In this document: piece after piece, positions 22,040 to 32,841 of the stretch | Position numbering within the stretch: the first letter of the stretch is position 1 | How the letters are laid out: each line of letters starts with the position of its first letter | The notes under the pieces: generated by a model | Told to the model about the DNA's origin: nothing | Seen by the model: only the letters and a program-made list of their open reading frames with translations | Databases searched by the model: none | NCBI RefSeq assembly: GCF_000004195.4 | Contig: NC_030681.2 | Location: forward strand, 21,778,482 to 21,842,481 | DNA length: 64,000 nt | From: Xenopus tropicalis | Taxonomy: Eukaryota > Chordata > Amphibia > Anura > Pipidae | Direction: 5' to 3' | Translations under genes and position numbers: made by a program

Positions 22040-22930
22040 TGTAACCCTATTTTGGCTACTGTTGTACTTTAAACACGCAATCACCTGCGTGTGGCGCTAC
22101 AGGAGCCCTGAGCCCCCGCTTATTATGGGGGGACAGGTATGATATAAATGAATGGCGTGCCTCCACCCAGGGTAGGTATAGGTAGAACTATATGTCTCCT
22201 CCCTGGGAAAACTCTATGAGGTCCTCCTTGGACCCGGACTCCCAGCAACTCCCGGTACCTTGCCCCTCCCTTGGGGTAGCTGCTTACCAGGCAGTTGAGG
22301 ATCCTCAGTATATGAAAAGCCAAGACACTGGTTAAAATGATGAACCAGATGAACTTGTTTATTGATGCAGGCAGAACACTTCAGAGGATGTCATACAGAC
22401 GGCTCAAGTCACTCTCTCTCTTTGGGCTACCCCCGGTACTCCCGCCGGATGCTTCCACCTAGGAACTCACCCCGGTCCACACGTAGGGCCCCTTCACTGG
22501 GAACACTCCCAGGTGCTGACTTGGCTCCTCTTACTACACACTACAGGTCCTTAACTCCAGCCATGAGTGCTGGGGGGTCTTAACCCCTCTCTCTCCTGTT
22601 GGGGCTATCACTGCCTGTTCTCTCTAGCCTGCCTGTCACTCCTAGAGTGACCTGTTACAGTACCTCCTGTACTAGAACACAAGCCTGTTATACGCTTCTT
22701 TACAAGAAGCAGTCCCAGGACTAAGACCTGCTGAACATGGGAGTCATTCCCTTTTATACTTTTAGCACAGCGACATCTAGTGGTTGCTGTTAACTTGCAG
22801 GGAAACTCCCTTTTCACACATAAACACCTAGGACCACCTTTAGGTGTCCAAATCTCATAAGGCCACCCTCATGGTGCCTGTCTAAAGGGGAACTAATCCT
22901 GGAGGGGCCTAATTCTTTGGGATCCCTACA
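22040..22930 (-). mobile_element. solo LTR, 4-bp TSD
   Basis: It runs TGTAACCC...CCCTACA between tatg (22036-22039) and tatg (22931-22934). On the minus strand it starts TGTAGGGATCCC, has a TATA-like AGTATAAAAG (22760-22751) and then an AATAAA (22363-22358), the order of U3, R and U5. No internal retroelement genes flank it, so it is a solo LTR. Two relatives lie at 26766 and 58641 in the same orientation. A Gypsy type is inferred from the short TSD. ORFs inside it are incidental. Confidence 0.75.
22751..22760 (-). promoter_or_regulatory. TATA-like box of the solo LTR
   Basis: AGTATAAAAG on the minus strand, about 170 bp from the LTR start, a normal place for an LTR promoter. Whether it is active is unknown. 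Confidence 0.45.
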
Positions 22931-23810
22931 TATGCATGTGTTAAATGGCTGGTTATAACTTGCTGGTCAATGGTTAGAGTTGTTATAAAAGGTATTCCCC
23001 CTGTGAGAATAATGATTAGCGGTGATCTAAACTGCCCTGTTTTACCAAAAATGTTTTTCAAATTTTGCTGAACGCACCGGAGTCTATGGATATTTTTTCA
23101 TGCGCCAAATGCATTACAGTCAGAAGGTGTTTCAAATTCTTTAAAACTCAAATTCGAAAAACTGTAAATTGGCAAAAAAGGGCCCCTCTGAGATGCTCCA
23201 GCTCTTTCACCTTCGCCTCTGTGCTAGTGGGGATCTTTCCTGCTCTGGAATGTAATAAGGTTCTGATAACCCCCAGTTTTGATCTAGTGGATGGTGGAGT
23301 GGACTTTTATTACATGCCCCCCATAGTAGGCTCAGTTTAAGGCATAAGTGCTTTTTGGCCCAAAAAAATGTCACCAATGCATTTTCTTAAAGGCCTTCAC
23401 ATTCGTGTTTCTGGGACCTCTAATTTATTTGATTCATGGGAGCCAACCAAAAGCTTTCTTTAGCTGGCTGATTTACCTCCTGCTGAAAGGGGCCTTGTGA
23501 TATTAACCATAAGAATTAGTGAAAAAAATGCTCAAAGGAGAAATTAGATCAGATTAGACCAAGTGGACTGATCACTGCAGTGTGAAAAGGAAGAGATCAA
23601 GAAATCATTTTTTTGCAAAACAATCCACTGAAAAAAATGTACTAAAGGAGAATACATAAATAACAGTGATCAAATGTAGCAGCAGATTGGCTGTGACTTG
23701 TAATTGGGGAAATAATTTCACCAGGCATGGATTTACTGCATATTTCCATGTTTCGTCATTGGCCATAATTAGCCAAAAGTTACCTTGATTTTTGATAAAT
23801 GTGCCACTAA
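22931..23810. other. mixed spacer with hAT-like scraps
   Basis: About 23040-23170 has hAT-variant words (gaacgcaccggagtctatgg). About 23700-23770 has ggggaaataatttcaccagg and catggatttactgcatattt, a MITE end fragment. The rest is unremarkable. The 91- and 95-residue ORFs have no recognisable domain. Confidence 0.4.
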
Positions 23811-24041
23811 GGGGCTGATTCTTTAAAGTACGAGTTTGAATCCCGAAATGGGTAAAATTCGGATTAGATACGATCATATCTGGTGATTGCAAATATCACG
23901 GAAATGCTTACGAAAAAATCGTATTAGTCACGAAAATAATGTATTGGTGATCCGAAAGTCACAAAATTTTAGTACCGAACAATCGTAAACGGCGGGAAAA
24001 CCTTTTTTGACTTTGATCCTTCTGTGCATGATTTTGGAAGC

Positions 24042-26685
24042 CTCCCATAGGGCTCAATGGCACTCTTTAGCTCCAACCCGGCCCAAGGAAAGTCTCCCAT
24101 AGGGCTCAATGGCACTCTGCAGCTCCAACCCGGCCCAAGGAAAGTCTCCCATAGGGCTCAATGGCACTCTGCAGCTCCAACCCGGCCCAAGGAAAGCCTC
24201 CCATAGGGCTCAATGGCACTCTGCAGCTCCAACCCGGCCCAAGGAAAGTCTCCCATAGGGCTCAATCTGCAGCTCCAACCCGGCCCAAGGAAAGCCTCCC
24301 ATAGGGCTCAATGGCACTCTGCAGCTCCAACCCCGCCCAAGGAAAGTCTCCCATAGGGCTCAATGGCACTCTGCAGCTCCAACCCGGCCCAAGGAAAGTC
24401 TCCCATAGGGCTCAATGGCACTCTGCAGCTCCAACCCGGCCCAAGGAAAGTCTCCCATAGGGCTCAATGGCACTCTGCAGCTCCAACCCGGCCCAAGGAA
24501 AGTCTCCCATAGGACTCAATGGCACTCTGCAGCTCCAACCCGGCCCAAGGAAAGTCTCCCATAGGACTCAATGGCACTCTGCAGCTCCAACCTGGCCCAA
24601 GTAAAGCCTCCCATAGGACTCAATGGCACTCTGCAGCTCCAACCTGGCCCAAGGAAAGCCTCCCATAGGGCTCAATGGCACTCTGCAGCTCCAACCCAGC
24701 CCAAGGAAAGTCTCCCATAGGGCTCAATGGCACTCTGCAGCTCCAACCCGGCCCAAGGAAAGTCTCCCATAGGGCTCAATGGCACTCTGCAGCTCCAACC
24801 TGGCCCAAGGACAGTCTCCCATAGGGCTCAATGGCACTCTGCAGCTCCAACCTGGCCCAAGGAAAGTCTCCCATAGGGCTCAATGGCACTCTGCAGCTCC
24901 AACCTGGCCCAAGGACAGTCTCCCATAGGGCTCAATGGCACTCTGCAGCTCCAACCTGGCCCAAGGAAAGTCTCCCATAGGGCTCAATGGCACTCTGCAG
25001 CTCCAACCCGGCCCAAGGAAAGTCTCCCATAGGGCTCAATGGCACTCTGCAGCTCCAACCCGGCCCAAGGAAAGTCTCCCATAGGGCTCAATGGCACTCT
25101 GCAGCTCCAACCCGGCCCAAGGAAAGTCTCCCATAGGGCTCAATGGCACTCTGCAGCTCCAACCCGGCCCAAGGAAAGCCTCCCATAGGGCTCAATGGCA
25201 CTCTGCAGCTCCAACCCGGCCCAAGGACAGTCTCCCATAGGGCTCAATGGCACTCTGCAGCTCCAACCCGGCCCAAGGAAAGTCTCCCATAGGGCTCAAT
25301 GGCACTCTGCAGCTCCAACCCGGCCCAAGGAAAGTCTCCCATAGGGCTCAATGGCACTCTGCAGCTCAAACCCGGCCCAAGGAAAGTCTCCCATAGGGCT
25401 CAATGGCACTCTGCAGCTCAAACCCGGCCCAAGGAAAGTCTCCCATAGGGCTCAATGGCACTCTGCAGCTCCAACCCGGCCCAAGGAAAGTCTCCCATAG
25501 GGCTCAATGGCACTCTGCAGCTCCAACCCGGCCCAAGGAAAGTCTCCCATAGGGCTCAATGGCACTCTGCAGCTCCAACCCGGCCCAAGGAAAGTCTCCC
25601 ATAGGGCTCAATGGCACTCTGCAGCTCCAACCCGGCCCAAGGAAAGTCTCCCATAGGGCTCAATGGCACTCTGCAGCTCCAACCCGGCCCAAGGAAAGTC
25701 TCCCATAGGGCTCAATGGCACTCTGCAGCTCCAACCCGGCCCAAGGAAAGTCTCCCATAGGGCTCAATGGCACTCTGCAGCTCCAACCCGGCCCAAGGAA
25801 AGTCTCCCATAGGGCTCAATGGCACTCTGCAGCTCCAACCCGGCCCAAGGAAAGCCTCCCATAGGGCTCAATGGCACTCTGCAGCTCCAACCCGGCCCAA
25901 GGACAGTCTCCCATAGGGCTCAATGGCACTCTGCAGCTCCAACCCGGCCCAAGGAAAGTCTCCCATAGGGCTCAATGGCACTCTGCAGCTCAAACCCGGC
26001 CCAAGGAAAGTCTCCCTTAGGGCTCAATGGCACTCTGCAGCTCCAACCCGGCCCAAGGACAGTCTCCCATAGGGCTCAATGGCACTCTGCAGCTCCAACC
26101 CGGCCCAAGGAAAGTCTCCCATAGGGCTCAATGGCACTCTGCAGCTCCAACCTGGCCCAAGGACAGTCTCCCATAGGGCTCAATGGCACTCTGCAGCTCC
26201 AACCTGGCCCAAGGAAAGTCTCCCATAGGACTCAATGGCACTCTGCAGCTCCAACCCAGCCCAAGGAAAGTCTCCCATAGGGCTCAATGGCACTTTGCAG
26301 CTCCAACCTGGCCCAAGGAAAGTCAACTATAGGGCTCAATGGCACTCTGCAGCTCCATCCTGGCCCAAGGAAAGTCACCCATAGGGCTCAATGGCACTCT
26401 GCAGCTCCAACCCGGCCCAAGGAAAGTCTCCCATAGGGCTCAATAGCACTCTGCAGCTCCAACCTGGCCCAAGGAAAGTCTCCCATTGGACTCAATGGCA
26501 CCAGCTCCAACCTGGCCCAAGGAAAGTCTCCCATAGGGCTCAATGGCACTCTGCAGCTCCAACCCGGCCCAAGGAAAGCCTCCCATAAGGCTCAATGGCA
26601 CTCTGCAGCTCCAACCCGGCCCAAGGAAAGTCTCCCATGGGGCTCAATGGCACTCTGCAGCTCCAACCTGGCCCAAGGAAAGTCA
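24042..26685 (+). repeat. 52-bp satellite, about 50 units
   Basis: The unit runs ctcccatagggctcaatggc, then actctgcagctccaacccgg, then cccaaggaaagt. Variants include aaggacagt, aaagcct, aacctgg and ctcaaaccc; some neighbouring units alternate aaggaaagt and aaggacagt (about 24790-24980). Since 52 is not a multiple of 3 and each unit contains a TAG, no long frame can stay open. The 65- and 71-residue ORFs arise only from variant units at the right end. Confidence 0.95.
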
Positions 26686-26765
26686 CAATACCGAAATTTG
26701 AATAAATCCGAAACTTTTTTACTCATTGCGACAATACGATTTTGTTGCATAATGTTTGATGCACA

Positions 26766-27433
26766 TGTAGCCCACTTTAACGAACGGTGCTGCTACTGGT
26801 GCCCTCTTGGCTTACTTCTGGAGCTAACAGGAGTCCTGAGCCCCCGCTTACTTTGGGGGTAACAGTGAGTCTTCACTCTAAATGGCGTGCCTCCACCACC
26901 GGTACTCACACCAAGAGACCCTCTCTTAGGGCTCTCCCCGGTACTCTCGCCAGGCTGACCCACCTCCAGGACTCACCCCGGTACTCACGCCCAGGTACCC
27001 TCAGAGTAGGACTCCTTCTAGCGGCGGCTTGATCCACCTACCTAGACACTTTAGGCCCTGTGCTCCAGCAGATGCATTGCTGGGGGCTTAACCCCACTAC
27101 CACTCTTGGAGGGGCAATATCCGCCCATTTTAACTTACTGACCTACATGTCACTCCTGGAGTGACCTGTCACCGGAACTGACTATCTAATGCTTGAGCCT
27201 GTTGTGTTCCTCTACCCAGAGGCAGTCCCAGGCCTAAGACCTCCACAGCACATGGCTGCATCCCTTTATATAACCTTGCACACCACCCTGTGGCTGCAAC
27301 CCGAACTGCAGGGATACTCCCTGTTAACTACTAATATCCCAGACCATACCAAGTGTACCAATTACCAGCACCACCCTGGGGCCTGTACTAGGGGTGTCCA
27401 TCCTACGGGGACCATTTTTTTCAAACCCCTACA
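26766..27433 (-). mobile_element. solo LTR nested in the satellite MITE, 4-bp TSD
   Basis: It runs TGTAGCCC...CCCCTACA between caca (26762-26765) and caca (27434-27437). It shares ctgagcccccgctta and aatggcgtgcctccacc with the LTR at 22040. The minus strand has a TATA-like GGTTATATAAAGG near 27275. It interrupts the right arm of the Harbinger-like element, so it is younger than that element. Confidence 0.75.
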
Positions 27434-27551
27434 CACAGTACGAAAAAGTTGCACAAATTAGCAAAAAAATCAGCAAAAATACACAAGGTATGAAAACTTA
27501 TGGTTTTTTTTGTATTTGGAGGCAATCGTACTTTGATAAATGGGCCTCTAA

Positions 27552-28636
27552 GTTGCAAGTTGTCAATTTAACACCAGATAATGCTTAAGGTTCTCTTTGG
27601 ATCTCCACCTACAATGTACAACTTTTCAGTTCTGCAACAGAGGGAAGTTTTCCTTTCATTTCAAGCATCTGGGTTTTCAGTTTTTAGTTTTATGTAATAT
27701 TATTATTTTTATATACTATTATTTTAGGGGCATATGAGCTCCAAATTCTGTTGCAACTTTTCATATCAGTCCAATAATTCTTTAATTTTATAAGTTTCTG
27801 CAAAAAAGAACTTAAGGCAACCAGTTATGGCTCGTTTATAAAGTGAAAAAGCCAATACGGAATATAGCTGTGGGCGATGATGACATAAATTAAATAGAGG
27901 TACATTTATCTCACATTTCCACCTTTGTAAACATAATTACTAAACAGTCTCAGATTTAAATCAATTAGAGAAAACAAGGAGTAACTTGAATGTGAACAAA
28001 AAAAAACAAAATATCTGACAATAAGGAACACATGATTCTTTGAGCCGTTAGCTGTTGGCATAGCAACAAGGATGTATTTTAGCAACTTATCACATACAGT
28101 ATTCTCACTTTTTATTTAATAACTATTTTTTGTAAAGGAACCTAATCCTCCCCCGGCCCCCAGACTGTATAGGCAAATTTCTAAATATAGTTTAGGCTTG
28201 TTAGGAGCAAAGAATTCATACGGCTGATCAATACTAAGTTGAGGCTGTTGGTTAGGCAGGGCTGTTGACAGCAGAGACCTTTCAGTGATCTGACACGTAA
28301 CAATCTTAGAGATTTCGGGTTTTATTTTTACACTTTAATGTTCACCTTTCTGCTTGTTCTCTGTTCTGAGTTTTATTCAATGCAAGAGAGTTTTTTTTGT
28401 ACAGAATTTCTAAAAATTAGATTTTTGTAAGAGGAAAAACAATCTTTGGCTCTTCTGGTTAATAACTGTAATACCACGTTATCTGTCATTGTTTCAAGGG
28501 TTACAAAGGGGCATATTTACCAAAGTGAGAAATGTCTATTATAACTAACTTTCAGAAAGAAAGAACAAAACTGAACTACGACGCTGACAATTTACAAAAT
28601 GTGAGTATGGCAAATTTTAGAGTACTGACTTCTCAC
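27552..28636. other. about 1.1 kb without recognised features
   Basis: AT-rich with balanced stretches near 28190-28350. No element ends and no gene. Confidence 0.3.
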
Positions 28637-28927
28637 TAGTGAGAATCTGTCCCGTTTCATGACATTTGCTAAACTTTGAAAAAATTTGTGAAACAGCAAA
28701 AAATTCTCCACATAAGCAAATGAAGCATGTAAAAAATAGTCACATGTGTCAAAAAAATTACGTGTGATGTGCACAACAGATTTTTTGACGCACACTACTT
28801 TTTTGTCGCATAGCAAATTTTTTCTGCAGTGAATTTTGTGCCCATTTCTCTAAATAAAATCTGCCAATGGTGAAACAAGGAAATTTGCAGGGAATCCATG
28901 CCTGCCGAAAAATTTTGCTCATCACTA
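28637..28927 (+). mobile_element. hAT-type MITE with perfect 8-bp TSD
   Basis: Starts TAGTGAGAATCTGTCCCG (two bases missing from the usual end) and ends ttttgctcatcacta. The flanks cttctcac (28629-28636) and cttctcac (28928-28935) are identical. The right TSD copy directly abuts a second element of the same family. Confidence 0.9.
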
Positions 28928-28935
28928 CTTCTCAC

Positions 28936-29222
28936 TAGTGATGAGTGAATCTGTCCCGTTTCGCCAAAAAAATTAGTGAAATGACAGGAAAATTCATGAA
29001 ACGGCAAAAAATCTGTGAAATGCATTTGTACCACTACTTTTTTGTCGCGTCCATCTTTTTTTTGTCACGTCCATCTTTTTTTTTTGCTGCGACTGCACCC
29101 AATTTGACGTGACCATGACAAATTTTTCCGTTACGAATTTTCGTGGAAGTTTTGCGTAAACAATTTGCCAATGGCAAAATGTGGAAATTCTGCAAGCCAT
29201 GCCTGGTGAAAAATTCTCACTA
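28936..29222 (+). mobile_element. hAT-type MITE, tandem to the previous one
   Basis: Starts TAGTGATGAGTGAATCTGTC immediately after the cttctcac duplication of its neighbour, in the same orientation. The right end is worn (aaaattctcacta), and its right flank ctgaacaa does not match. Confidence 0.8.
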
Positions 29223-29494
29223 CTGAACAATCATGTCTTTTCCTTGTAATGTTTCCATGTAATTTTGGAAATGCAGCAATTTCTAAATAGTGCCAATGTG
29301 CTTTTTCAACCAATTATTTATATTTTCTGCATTACAACTGTATGGAAAAAGTACGCTGGCCTGATTGTGCAAAGTATTTTTACGCCAGCCAAATTTTAGC
29401 AGATTATTCTTACAATTATACTTACAACTACGTCATTATGATGTAAATTCACAATGTCACCCTTGTTGATGAACTGACTTGAACTTTGCCAGAG
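29223..29494. other. no feature recognised
   Basis: AT-rich spacer. The words gtacgctggcc and tacgccagcc near 29352-29385 are a short inverted pair. Confidence 0.3.
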
Positions 29495-29614
29495 TTAGAC
29501 TTTTGACACACAACAAATTTTTCCTCTCTGAATTTTCACAGAAGTTTCTGTGAATGCCGAAATGCGTAAATTCGCTGCGAATCCATGCCTGGTGAAAAAA
29601 TTCGCTCATCACTA
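29495..29614 (+). mobile_element. hAT-type MITE, right end only
   Basis: Ends gtgaaaaaattcgctcatca then cta, preceded by gcgaatccatgcctgg. The left part is missing. Confidence 0.6.
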
Positions 29615-29790
29615 CTGAATCATTTTATGGTTTATAGCTTTTGGTACCTGCACTCATAATATATCACTATATTTTACCTATTAAGTGTATTATATGTTGA
29701 AACAGTAAATAGACTTGTCTGGATTCTGCAAGGGCAGCTGACCGGTGCTTATATAGAAGGCACACAAGCTGTTTTCTGTATTCAGATGAA

Positions 29791-30509
29791 TAGAGATGTA
29801 GCGAACCTCACAAAAAAAGTTTGCGAACCCATTTGCGAACTTCTGCCAAAAAGTGCGAACTTTTGCGAACCCCATAGACTTCAATGGGAAGGCGAACTTT
29901 AAAACCTAGAAAAGCCATTTCTGGCCAGAAAACTGATTTTAAAGTTGTTTAAAGGGTGCCACGACCTGGACAGTGGCATGCAGGAGGGGGATCAAGGGCA
30001 AAAATTTCTCTGAAAAATACGTTGTTGACACAGCGTTGCGTTTTGTGCTGTAAATGGCAGAAATCACACTACATTTCTAAACTTGTGTAATAAACTGATT
30101 TTACAAGGACTATTGGGTTACAGCAGATGAGATCAGCAGGACAGCTGCCCACAGCAGCTACATACAGAGCAGTAGAAAGTAGATCACTAGTCAGCAAAGC
30201 TACCTAAACTGTCCCTCAAACCCCTGCACAGCTCTCTCCCTATACTAACTCATCAAGCACACACAGGCAGAATGTAAAATGGCTGCTGGGCTTCAGTCTA
30301 TATATGGAAGGGAGTGGTCCGGGGGTGGTCCAGGAGGGAGAGCTGCCTGATTGGCTGCCATGTATCTGCTGGCTCTGGGGTGAGAGGTCAAAATTTGGCT
30401 CCAGCTAAGGCGAACCCAAAATTGCGAACATCGCTAAAAGTTCGTGAACTTGCGAACACCCGATTTTCGTGCGAATTAGTTCGCCCGCGAACAGTTCGCT
30501 ACATCTCTA
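29791..30509. mobile_element. hAT-type MITE (TAGAGATGTAGCGAAC) with perfect TSD
   Basis: Starts TAGAGATGTAGCGAACC and ends gttcgctacatctcta. The flanks cagatgaa (29783-29790) and cagatgaa (30510-30517) are identical. The 719-bp interior has gcgaac words near both ends and a non-repetitive centre. The 92-residue ORF at 30314-30592 crosses the right end and is not a gene. Confidence 0.92.
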
Positions 30510-30512
30510 CAG

Positions 30513-30680
30513 ATGAACAAGATCAAAGTGTATGGCACCATTCAAACAAGATCAGGCCACATTTGCTTGGAAGGCCAAGCTACAGTAGTTGAAATGAGTC
30601 AACTGTCATCAAAAAGCACCACTGTGTCAATAATAAAACAACTTCATGTGATGGAACTGCAGAATCCAACACTCAACTGA
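30513..30680 (+). other. 55-codon open frame, coding status unknown
   Basis: An ATG at 30513 opens 55 codons ending TGA at 30678-30680; residues include MNKIKVYGTIQTRSGHICLE. If the hAT insertion and one TSD copy are removed, the upstream sequence reads ttttctgtattcag directly before the ATG, like a splice acceptor. In the next frame an open stretch (KHHVQQFGTIGALQSGT, then a stop, then more) follows. I do not recognise a family. It may be a decayed transposase, a host exon or chance. Confidence 0.2.
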
Positions 30681-31358
30681 AACATCATGTCCAGCAGTTT
30701 GGGACAATCGGAGCTTTACAAAGCGGAACATAAAGGGCTGCAAAGCCAAATGCAAAGAAGAGAGTTTTAGTGACCACAGGAACCAGACATGAGATGAGTC
30801 GAAACACTGTATACAATATGATCAGACAAATCATTTATCATCATCAGCTCTTGCCACTGTTGGATAGTTTTTATGTTTCCACATGCTTTATTACTTACTG
30901 CTTGATAATCAGTTACGTTTCATTTGTTATTTTTTGTTCCTGTTATCCCAAGATCACAGGATCATCAGGATGCCCCTTTTTCTAGAGCTGATGGTTTTGT
31001 TGTTAGACAGATATGTGAGCAATGGGGTTTTTCTAGAATTCAGACTTTTTTAAAGTTCTTCCCATACAATGAACTGGTCCACAAAGAAGTTTATATTCTT
31101 TCTGTCTACATCTATAGAAACAAGGTTTTATAACGAACTAGGCAGTAATCGTGTGTTATTCTTTACATGCCATGGCCATTTAAGTAATTCAGATAGCCCT
31201 ATGCAAAGAAATGTGTCCAATATTTTTTTGGACAAGACTTTTGTACAGCTACAAGTTCTACTGTCTCTTTCTTTATTGGTGTCCCCCTTGAAAGTCTTCT
31301 CACTTTCTATTTATTTTCTTCTCCCTCCCATATATATCTTTATTTTTAGGGTTGGGGG
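30681..31358. other. no feature recognised
   Basis: Balanced to AT-rich composition. The 124-, 71- and 69-residue ORFs show no recognisable domain. Confidence 0.3.
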
Positions 31359-31520
31359 CAATGATGAGCAACATTTTTCACAAGGTTTAACTGTGAAAAT
31401 ATTCCCACAGACTCCAATGGTTGCCATGGAAAAAACGCATTGACTTCAATGCATTTTATAAATTCATTGCATTTTGCAAATGTTTCAGCAAAGCGAATAA
31501 GACAGATTTGCTCATCACTA
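31359..31520 (-). mobile_element. short hAT-type MITE variant with TSD
   Basis: Starts caatgatgagcaacattttt and ends gacagatttgctcatcacta. The flanks gttggggg (31351-31358) and cttggggg (31521-31528) match at 7 of 8. The interior has paired gactccaatgg / gacttcaatgca words, a subfamily without the poly-T spacers. Confidence 0.82.
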
Positions 31521-31624
31521 CTTGGGGGAAAAAATATAGAAGAAGCATGAGGGTATGAAGAATCAACATGTTAGTTCTATGAATACAGCATAGCAAACAA
31601 AGCCCTTTTATCCATTTGGAGTTA

Positions 31625-31784
31625 GAAAAAAAGTTGTGTGTTGCGCGTGTCAAAATGTGTCACACACAAAAAAGTTGCCTATTGACTTCAATGCATTTTA
31701 CCAATTTTTCGCCATTTCCTGAATTTTTTAGCAGTTTCTCTACTTTTTCGGCAAAGCAAAATGGAACAGATTCACTGATCACTA
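31625..31784 (-). mobile_element. hAT-type MITE fragment
   Basis: Ends caaaatggaacagattcact then gatcacta, with gacttcaatgcattttacca inside as in the previous copy. The left end is lost. Confidence 0.6.
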
Positions 31785-31900
31785 TAGCCAGACCCTCAAT
31801 ATACTTGTAAGGTAAATGTAGTGAAGAGACTTATTATTGTGGTATATTATTGTAAAGCATCATTAACCATCTCAATCTCTCACAGAAAGGGGGACCCTTG

Positions 31901-32410
31901 ATTACATAGTTACATAGTTACATAGGGTTGAAAAAGGACCAGAGTCCATCAAGTTCAACCCTTCCAAGTAAACCCAGCACCCACAACCTATACTTACCAA
32001 TCTCTACACTCACATACATAAACTATATATACAAACATTAATACTAACTGCAGATATTAGTATCCCAATAGCCTTGGATATTCTGATTGTTCAAGAACTC
32101 ATCCAGGCCCCTCTTATAGGCACTAACAGAATCTGCCATTACCACATCACTAGGAAGGGCATTCCACAGCCTCACTGCCCTCACCGTGAAAAACCACCTA
32201 CGCTGCTTCAAATGGAAGCTCCATTCCTCTAATCTAAAGGGGTGGCCTCTGGTGCGTTGATTGTTTTTATGGGAAAAAAGAACAACCCCCAACTGCCTAT
32301 AATCCCTATAATTGATTTGCTCCCTCTTTTTATGATATCTCAATTCTAATATTCTTTTTAGTGGGTTAAGACCTGCCAGTGTTGTTTTGGGTATCCAAAT
32401 CCAAAATCAA
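31901..32410 (-). mobile_element. CR1-like LINE, 5'-truncated 3' end
   Basis: Read on the minus strand it has the C-terminal end of a LINE reverse-transcriptase ORF, a short 3' UTR with ggttgaacttgatggactct, and an (ACTATGTA)n tail (31902-31925). Microsatellite tails of this kind are typical of CR1/L2 retroposons. A second copy lies at 47622-47982, and a short tail of a related LINE at 36860. No TSD was found. Confidence 0.8.
32044..32408 (-). pseudogene. LINE ORF2 C-terminus (reverse transcriptase tail)
   Basis: The translation ends with FTVRAVRLWNALPSDVVMAD, then SVSAYKRGLDEFLNNQ, then a stop near 32044. The R-x-x-x-x-WN-x-LP-x-x-V-x-A...FK-x-x-LD pattern is the conserved end of CR1/L2-group ORF2 proteins. 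Upstream, the same frame can be followed without ATG through LKRILELRYHKKREQ to about 32408 and is then broken by a stop. The catalytic part is absent, so it is dead. Confidence 0.8.
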
Positions 32411-32483
32411 GCATTTATAACTGTCAATAGGGGTGCTATCAAGATAGGAAACTTTGTATAATAAGTATATTAAGTAATATTAA

Positions 32484-32838
32484 GGGGCACATTTACAAAA
32501 GCACGAACACTCCCAGCGTATTTTCACAGAATTTTTCGGGCGTCCGCATGACTTTTTCGTACACCGCACGACTTTTTCGTACACCGCACGACTTTTTTTT
32601 GTACACCGCACGACTTTTTCGTACACTTGCGTGAAAAAAATCGGAAAGGTTTTACCGCTGTTTACAATGGTTCGGTACGAAAATTTAGTGACTTTCAGAT
32701 CGCCAATACGATATTATCGTGACTAATACGTTTTTTTCATAAGCATTTTCGCGATATTTGCGATCTTCAGAAATTTTCGTTTCCAATCCGAATTTTTCCC
32801 ATTCGGGATTCGAATTCGTGGATTAGTAAATCTGCCCC
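32484..32838. mobile_element. Harbinger-like palindromic MITE, TAA TSD
   Basis: Starts GGGGCACATTTACAAAAGCA and ends ggattagtaaatctgcccc, with TAA at 32481-32483 and 32839-32841. The interior has four tandem copies of gtacaccgcacgactttt (32557-32637, one with extra Ts). Confidence 0.85.
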
Positions 32839-32841
32839 TAA

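Larger units (their letters stand above)
23811..27548. mobile_element. Harbinger-like MITE inflated by a 52-bp satellite, carrying an LTR
   Basis: The left end GGGGCTGATTCTTTAAAGTA and the right end tactttgataaatgggcctc are inverted repeats, with TAA at 23808-23810 and 27549-27551. The 3-bp TAA duplication fits PIF/Harbinger insertion. The interior has left-arm sequence, about 50 units of 52 bp (24042-26685), right-arm sequence, a solo LTR at 26766-27433, and the rest of the right arm. No transposase. Confidence 0.8.

Noticed and set aside
23832..23846. tRNA B-box-like gtttgaatcccga
   Set aside because: It is part of the Harbinger-like MITE arm; no A-box or cloverleaf is present.
24042..26685. 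CRISPR-like regular spacing
   Set aside because: The 52-bp units are contiguous with no variable spacers; this is a eukaryotic tandem satellite.
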